A DNA stretch of 34,492 nucleotides from JBCCEJ01 sp039030335 (GTDB lineage Bacteria; Pseudomonadota; Gammaproteobacteria; HK1), in assembly GCA_039030335.1 (NCBI GenBank), contig JBCCEJ010000060.1:1-34492 (forward strand), given 5' to 3'. The notes under the pieces are model-generated. The model worked only from the letters and a program-made list of their open reading frames with translations, did no database searches and was not told the DNA's origin. Below, one piece after another: positions 30,870 through 34,492 of this stretch. The stretch's first letter is position 1; each line of letters starts with the position of its first letter. A program made the position numbers and the translations under genes.

Positions 30870-31628
30870 TCACGAATGCGCGGTTGCGTCCTCGCGCTTG
30901 ACGTTTCTGTGTGATTCTTCGTCCATGCCTTTTTTCCAGTAGCTCGAAATGTAGAGCTGGTCGCGCTGAAGCCCACGCTCCTGACGCAGGTAGGCGCGGA
31001 CCTTTCGCATCATGTCGAACTCCGATGCAGACCACGCATAAACACGGTCTTGCGGCCAGGGAATCGAACGTATTTTCTCCTCAAAAAGGTCTGTGTTTTC
31101 GCCCGGATGGGCGTTGTACAGCCAGTGCACTCGGACACCGCTCGGATGCTTGAGGTCCTGCCGATCTTCTTCCGATCGCACCTCGATAACCGCATCGCCT
31201 TTTGCGTCGTCTCGAAGCTGCGCCAGATTGACGGCGATGGCCGGCAACGCTGTCATGTCTCCGACCACGAAGTACGATTCAGCATCTGGCGGCAATAGCT
31301 TTGCCGGCCCCGGGCCGCCGAGCGCAATTTCGTCCCCGGGCTTGGCGTTCATCGCCCACTCGACGGCGGGGCCACCTTCCCCTTCGGCGCCGTGCAGCGC
31401 GAACTCTATATCGAGCCGCTCTGCGCTCTGGCGCCTGATCGTGTAGGTGCGCATGAGTCCGCGGGACAGTATGCCCCCTGGAGACAGCAGCAGTTTGACG
31501 TAACCGCCGTCCTGGCCCGTTGGAAACGCGTCCATCGCCGGCCCGCCTATTGAGACGTTGCGCATATTCGGCGTGACCTGCGAGACGCTCAGGACTTCGA
31601 ACACTTTAGGACTGGGCTTTTTTCTCAT
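30870..31628 (-). CDS. Siderophore-interacting protein (ViuB/YqjH-like flavin reductase)
   Basis: The 252-residue protein has the two-domain SIP layout. The FAD-binding barrel carries RTYTIR (60-65), the family form of the flavin motif; the NAD(P)H domain carries YFVVGDMTALPAI (about 119-131) and the C-terminal YISSYWKKGMDEESH, the SIP signature. Such enzymes reduce ferric siderophores in the cytoplasm to release iron. ATG 31628 has AGG about 8 nt upstream. There is no siderophore receptor, ABC importer or biosynthetic gene nearby, so the link to iron is by family only. It converges on the SDR gene and is 273 bp from the reductase gene upstream on the same strand. Confidence 0.92.
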   Translation of the reverse strand: MRKKPSPKVFEVLSVSQVTPNMRNVSIGGPAMDAFPTGQDGGYVKLLLSPGGILSRGLMRTYTIRRQSAERLDIEFALHGAEGEGGPAVEWAMNAKPGDEIALGGPGPAKLLPPDAESYFVVGDMTALPAIAVNLAQLRDDAKGDAVIEVRSEEDRQDLKHPSGVRVHWLYNAHPGENTDLFEEKIRSIPWPQDRVYAWSASEFDMMRKVRAYLRQERGLQRDQLYISSYWKKGMDEESHRNVKREDATAHS

Positions 31629-31901
31629 CGTTTACCTGCGTTGGCCTCAAGGAACCAAGAGTATCCACCGGATGCAATTTGCTCCTGGAAAGTTGATTTC
31701 AATGTCGAATTAGAACTCGAGCGCGATGAAGAGTGCGTGATTGGCGGGTATGCAGCGATTTCTCTTTTCTCGAATCCGAACACTGCGGGGTTAACGGCAT
31801 CGGACGGCCTTGTTGGCCGATGGCGAGGATCGCGTTTGGTGCGCGCCGATCGCGCCCAACATGGTACGTTGCAAACGTTGTCCCATCGATGCTCCAAACC
31901 G
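31629..31901. other. 273-bp gene-free region of lower GC
   Basis: The bases between the two leftward genes are visibly less GC-rich than their flanks, especially 31629-31800. Frames on both strands cross it (for example 31625-31897 leftward, and the start of a long rightward frame from 31641), but none shows a ribosome-binding site, recognisable motifs or natural composition. It could contain the promoter of the SIP gene or decayed sequence. Confidence 0.4.
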
Positions 31902-32906
31902 TCACGGCGCGATCACCAGTTTGCCGAACACGCTTCGATCGATGAGGTCCTGAATGGATGCGGCCGTCTGCTCCAATTCGCGCACGCCGTGCACCACCGG
32001 GCTGATACGGCCGTCGTCGATCATCGAGAGCATCGTCGCCTGATCCTCCATCGTCCAACCGTTGGAACCCAGGATGTTCAGCTCATAAGTCCAGATGTAG
32101 CGCACATCGTTATCCGTTGCGTAGCCGGCCGTAGCGCCGCAGGTCAGCATGCGGCCACCCGGGTGAATGAGTTTCAGGCATGGCAGCCAGGTATCCCCGC
32201 CGATGTAGTTGACGACCACATCGACACCGCCGCCAGCCCCCATCCGCGGCTTGCCGTATGTGTCCAGCACGAATTCACGCAGATCCTGGGTAGCCGTGTT
32301 GACGACGTGATGCGCGCCCAGCGCTTTCAAACGTTCCAGCTTCCAATCCGCGCTGGCACAGGCGATGACTTCGCAGCCGGCGGCTACGGCCAGTTGTACG
32401 CAGGCTGTGCCAACGCCGCCGCTCGCTCCCAACACCAATACCGACTCGCCAGCCTTAACCTGCCCGCGAGTCACCAGCATGCGAAGAGCCGTCGCGTAGG
32501 CGATCGCGGCCGTCGACGCGTCGACGTCACTGACGCCGTCCGGGATGCGCACCATGTGATCGGACGGGATGCGCACGAACTCCGAACAGCCCCCGATGCG
32601 ACTTTCGCCGGTCATGCCTTCGCCAGCCACCATCGGGTAGATCGTGACCCGGTCGCCCAGTTGCCATTTTTCGCGATCCACAGCCTCGCCCATCGCCACG
32701 ATCTCGCCGGCCACGTCCCCACCCGGGATCATCGGCAACGGCGTCTTGAGAGCAGTGGTTTTGCCGATGATCATCGGCTCAAAGCCGTTCAACGAAACTG
32801 CCTTGACGCGCAGCTTGCAGTCGTTCGGACCCACCTCAGGTTCCGGAAAGTCCTCGACCCGGATGTTGCTGGTTGGACCGTGCGCATGAAAAACGGCAGC
32901 GCGCAT
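31902..32906 (-). CDS. Zinc-independent medium-chain dehydrogenase/quinone-reductase-like oxidoreductase
   Basis: The 334-residue protein is a medium-chain reductase: an N-terminal GroES-like domain with VSLNGFEPMI and PGGDVAGEIVAMG, and a Rossmann domain with GASGGVG (160-166) that binds NAD(P)H. It lacks the four-Cys structural zinc lobe and the catalytic Cys/His pair of alcohol dehydrogenases, so it belongs with the quinone-oxidoreductase-like, zinc-free branch. The substrate is probably an enone, enoyl thioester or quinone. ATG 32906 has GAAGGAA about 9 nt upstream. It diverges from the acyl-CoA-synthetase-like gene across 124 bp, so both may serve one acid-degradation route. Confidence 0.88.
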   Translation of the reverse strand: MRAAVFHAHGPTSNIRVEDFPEPEVGPNDCKLRVKAVSLNGFEPMIIGKTTALKTPLPMIPGGDVAGEIVAMGEAVDREKWQLGDRVTIYPMVAGEGMTGESRIGGCSEFVRIPSDHMVRIPDGVSDVDASTAAIAYATALRMLVTRGQVKAGESVLVLGASGGVGTACVQLAVAAGCEVIACASADWKLERLKALGAHHVVNTATQDLREFVLDTYGKPRMGAGGGVDVVVNYIGGDTWLPCLKLIHPGGRMLTCGATAGYATDNDVRYIWTYELNILGSNGWTMEDQATMLSMIDDGRISPVVHGVRELEQTAASIQDLIDRSVFGKLVIAP

Positions 32907-33030
32907 AGCGGGATTCCTTCAAGAAAATAGTGGTGCCGGGTGCCTGGCAGCCGCATGTACGACCTGCGTTGCGCTCGGCAGCGCCGGCCGTCATGCTGGC
33001 GCGCTACATGGTCCGGGCGGAGCCCCACGC

Positions 33031-34492
33031 ATGCAAGTTGCGCTTGACACCAACAATCTCGGCTACTGGATGAGCGCGCCCGCTGCCGCGCATCCAGACA
33101 AGGTCGCGATCATCGATCTCTCGCAAGAGACGCCCGCCACGGTGACGTACGGAGAACTCGATGCGCGGCTCGATCGAGTTGCAGGAGCACTGCTGGCCGC
33201 CGGTCTTCGCGCGCACGACCGGGTTATCTTGAGCTGCGGCAATCGGGTTGAGTTTCTGGAAGCCATGTTCGGCTGCATGCGCGCTGGTGTCGTGCCAGTG
33301 CCGATCAATACCCGGCAAGGTGCTGACGTCCTGGACTACATCGTCGGCAACTGCGGCGCGGTTGGCGTCATAGCCGAACCGGCAGCCAATCAGGAGATCA
33401 TGAAGATCGCTGACGAACGTGCGCTAGCCGTTCGCATCGGCATCGGCGCGCCGCTTTCAGATGGCTGGCAAGCGCTTGACGAGTTGCGCGATGCGGCGCA
33501 GCCGGCGCCACGCTGCCACGCCGACCCGGATGCACTGTGCTTTCTGTCGTATACGTCAGGGTCCACCGGTCGCCCCAAAGGTGTTCCGCTCACACACGCC
33601 GGTCAAATCTGGTGGGTGGAAGCATTGCTGAAGTACTGGCCGCCCGCCGACGGTGCCCGCAACCTGGTCGCCGTACCGCTCTATCACAAGAATGCGATGG
33701 CCGGCGCCATCAAACCCCGGCTCGGCTCCGGTGGTTCTGTGGTTTTGATGCGCGAATTCAGTGCGCGCCCGTTCCTGGAAGCGGCCAGCCGGTACCGGGT
33801 TACGACCATCAGTGGCGTGCCCACGGTGTTCACGTTGGTATTGGAGGAGGCCGACCTCCTGGAGAGCCTGGATCTAACAGCATTGGAAACGGCGGTGGTC
33901 GGGTCCGCGCCCGTACACGAAGCCCTCGAACAGGAGATGGAAGACCGGCTCGGCGTTGCGGTCCTGCAAAGCTATGGTCTCACCGAAGGCGGTCCCGTGA
34001 TGCTGGGCCCGCCGCTGGATGAGCGCCCGATCCCACGCGGCAGCGCGGGCGTCGCCTGGCCGGAAGGAGACGTGAAGCTGGTGGACGCGAACGGCCGTGA
34101 CCATCCGAGCGACGGCGAACTGTGGGTACGTAACCCGGGGGTCGCTACCGGCTATCTCGACCTGCCCGAGGTCAATGCCAAACGCTACACCGATGGATGG
34201 CTACACACCGGCGACCTGTTTCACTGTGACACGGAAGGCTTCTACTACTTCCGTGGTCGCGTCGACGACATGTTCAACTGTGGCGGCGAGAACATCTATC
34301 CCAAGGAAGTTGAGAACCTGCTGTTGCAGCATCCAGACGTCGTAGATGCCTGCGTGGTGGCACTGGCGCACCAGACCAAAGGCGAGGCTCCGGCCGCGCT
34401 GGTGGTGCTGCGAGAAGGTGCCACTGCGGATGAAGCTACGCTGAAGCGCTTCACGATAGAGAACGGCCCGGCCTATGCCCACCCGCGGCGCA
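33031..34492 (+). CDS. AMP-binding acyl-CoA synthetase/ligase family enzyme, truncated by the window edge
   Basis: The frame stays open to the last base, giving 487 residues and no stop. ANL-superfamily motifs appear in order: TYGELDARLDRVAGAL, the A3 P-loop YTSGSTGRPKG (174-184), A5 SYGLTEGGP, A7 LHTGDLF, and A8 YYFRGRVDDMFNCGGENIYPKEVE. The final A10 catalytic lysine region lies just beyond the edge. These enzymes activate a carboxylic acid as acyl-AMP and usually transfer it to CoA. No carrier or condensation domain is seen, so a stand-alone acid:CoA ligase is likely. ATG 33031 has GGAG about 9 nt upstream. It diverges from the reductase gene. The acid specificity cannot be told. Confidence 0.9.
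   Translation, partial: MQVALDTNNLGYWMSAPAAAHPDKVAIIDLSQETPATVTYGELDARLDRVAGALLAAGLRAHDRVILSCGNRVEFLEAMFGCMRAGVVPVPINTRQGADVLDYIVGNCGAVGVIAEPAANQEIMKIADERALAVRIGIGAPLSDGWQALDELRDAAQPAPRCHADPDALCFLSYTSGSTGRPKGVPLTHAGQIWWVEALLKYWPPADGARNLVAVPLYHKNAMAGAIKPRLGSGGSVVLMREFSARPFLEAASRYRVTTISGVPTVFTLVLEEADLLESLDLTALETAVVGSAPVHEALEQEMEDRLGVAVLQSYGLTEGGPVMLGPPLDERPIPRGSAGVAWPEGDVKLVDANGRDHPSDGELWVRNPGVATGYLDLPEVNAKRYTDGWLHTGDLFHCDTEGFYYFRGRVDDMFNCGGENIYPKEVENLLLQHPDVVDACVVALAHQTKGEAPAALVVLREGATADEATLKRFTIENGPAYAHPRR

Noticed and set aside
31641..32930. Rightward frame (429 codons) covering the medium-chain reductase region
   Set aside because: Most of it is antisense to the reductase, which has a full GroES-like and Rossmann pattern. 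The first 90 codons show no motif or ribosome-binding site.

Overview
The window is GC-rich proteobacterial chromosome. An intact pqiABC set, a YgiQ-family radical SAM protein, an AtzG-like/amidase pair and frequent translational coupling by 4-nt overlaps or 1-nt contacts (GTGA, ATGA, TGATG) all point to a high-GC gammaproteobacterium or a relative. The sequence alone does not fix the genus. No rRNA, CRISPR array, transposase or integrase is visible.

Layout. (1) 1-3772: the tail of a GMC oxidoreductase, then a leftward set of a MATE-like membrane protein and thiamine-dependent 2-oxoacid dehydrogenase E1 beta and E1 alpha. (2) 3919-10199, rightward and tightly packed: a bacterial homologue of the eukaryotic N-terminal glutamine amidohydrolase (NTAQ1/WDYHV), a DHA2-type MFS exporter, an AtzG-like small subunit with its amidase, a MalY/PatB-type C-S lyase and a second MFS transporter. 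(3) 10209-15771: a leftward class IV aminotransferase diverges from a rightward class III aminotransferase, a second amidase and an MmgE/PrpD protein. Regions 2 and 3 together hold three PLP enzymes, two amidases and two MFS transporters, which suggests breakdown or detoxification of amide or amino-acid-like compounds. The substrate cannot be read from the sequence. (4) 15761-23183: an envelope-lipid block of pqiA, pqiB, pqiC-like lipoprotein, a LolA-like periplasmic protein and an RND/MMPL transporter carrying a C-terminal cyclic-nucleotide-binding domain. It is followed by, and touches, the YgiQ-family gene (23183-25384).

(5) 25385-25764 has no gene. It holds an orphan 3' end of a tmRNA gene (T-arm, acceptor strand and CCA), the usual footprint of integrative elements. 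Beyond it (25765 to the end) the content changes to accessory-type genes: a TRAP permease pair with no binding-protein gene, a secreted dienelactone-hydrolase-like protein lacking its nucleophile, a LysR regulator divergent from an atypical SDR, a siderophore-interacting protein, a zinc-independent medium-chain reductase and a truncated acyl-CoA-synthetase-like enzyme at the right edge. GC content looks lower in much of this part.

The most unusual items are the bacterial NTAQ1 homologue, the Pqi/LolA-like/MMPL-cNMP locus, the tmRNA remnant, and two neighbouring enzymes (hydrolase and SDR) with altered catalytic residues.
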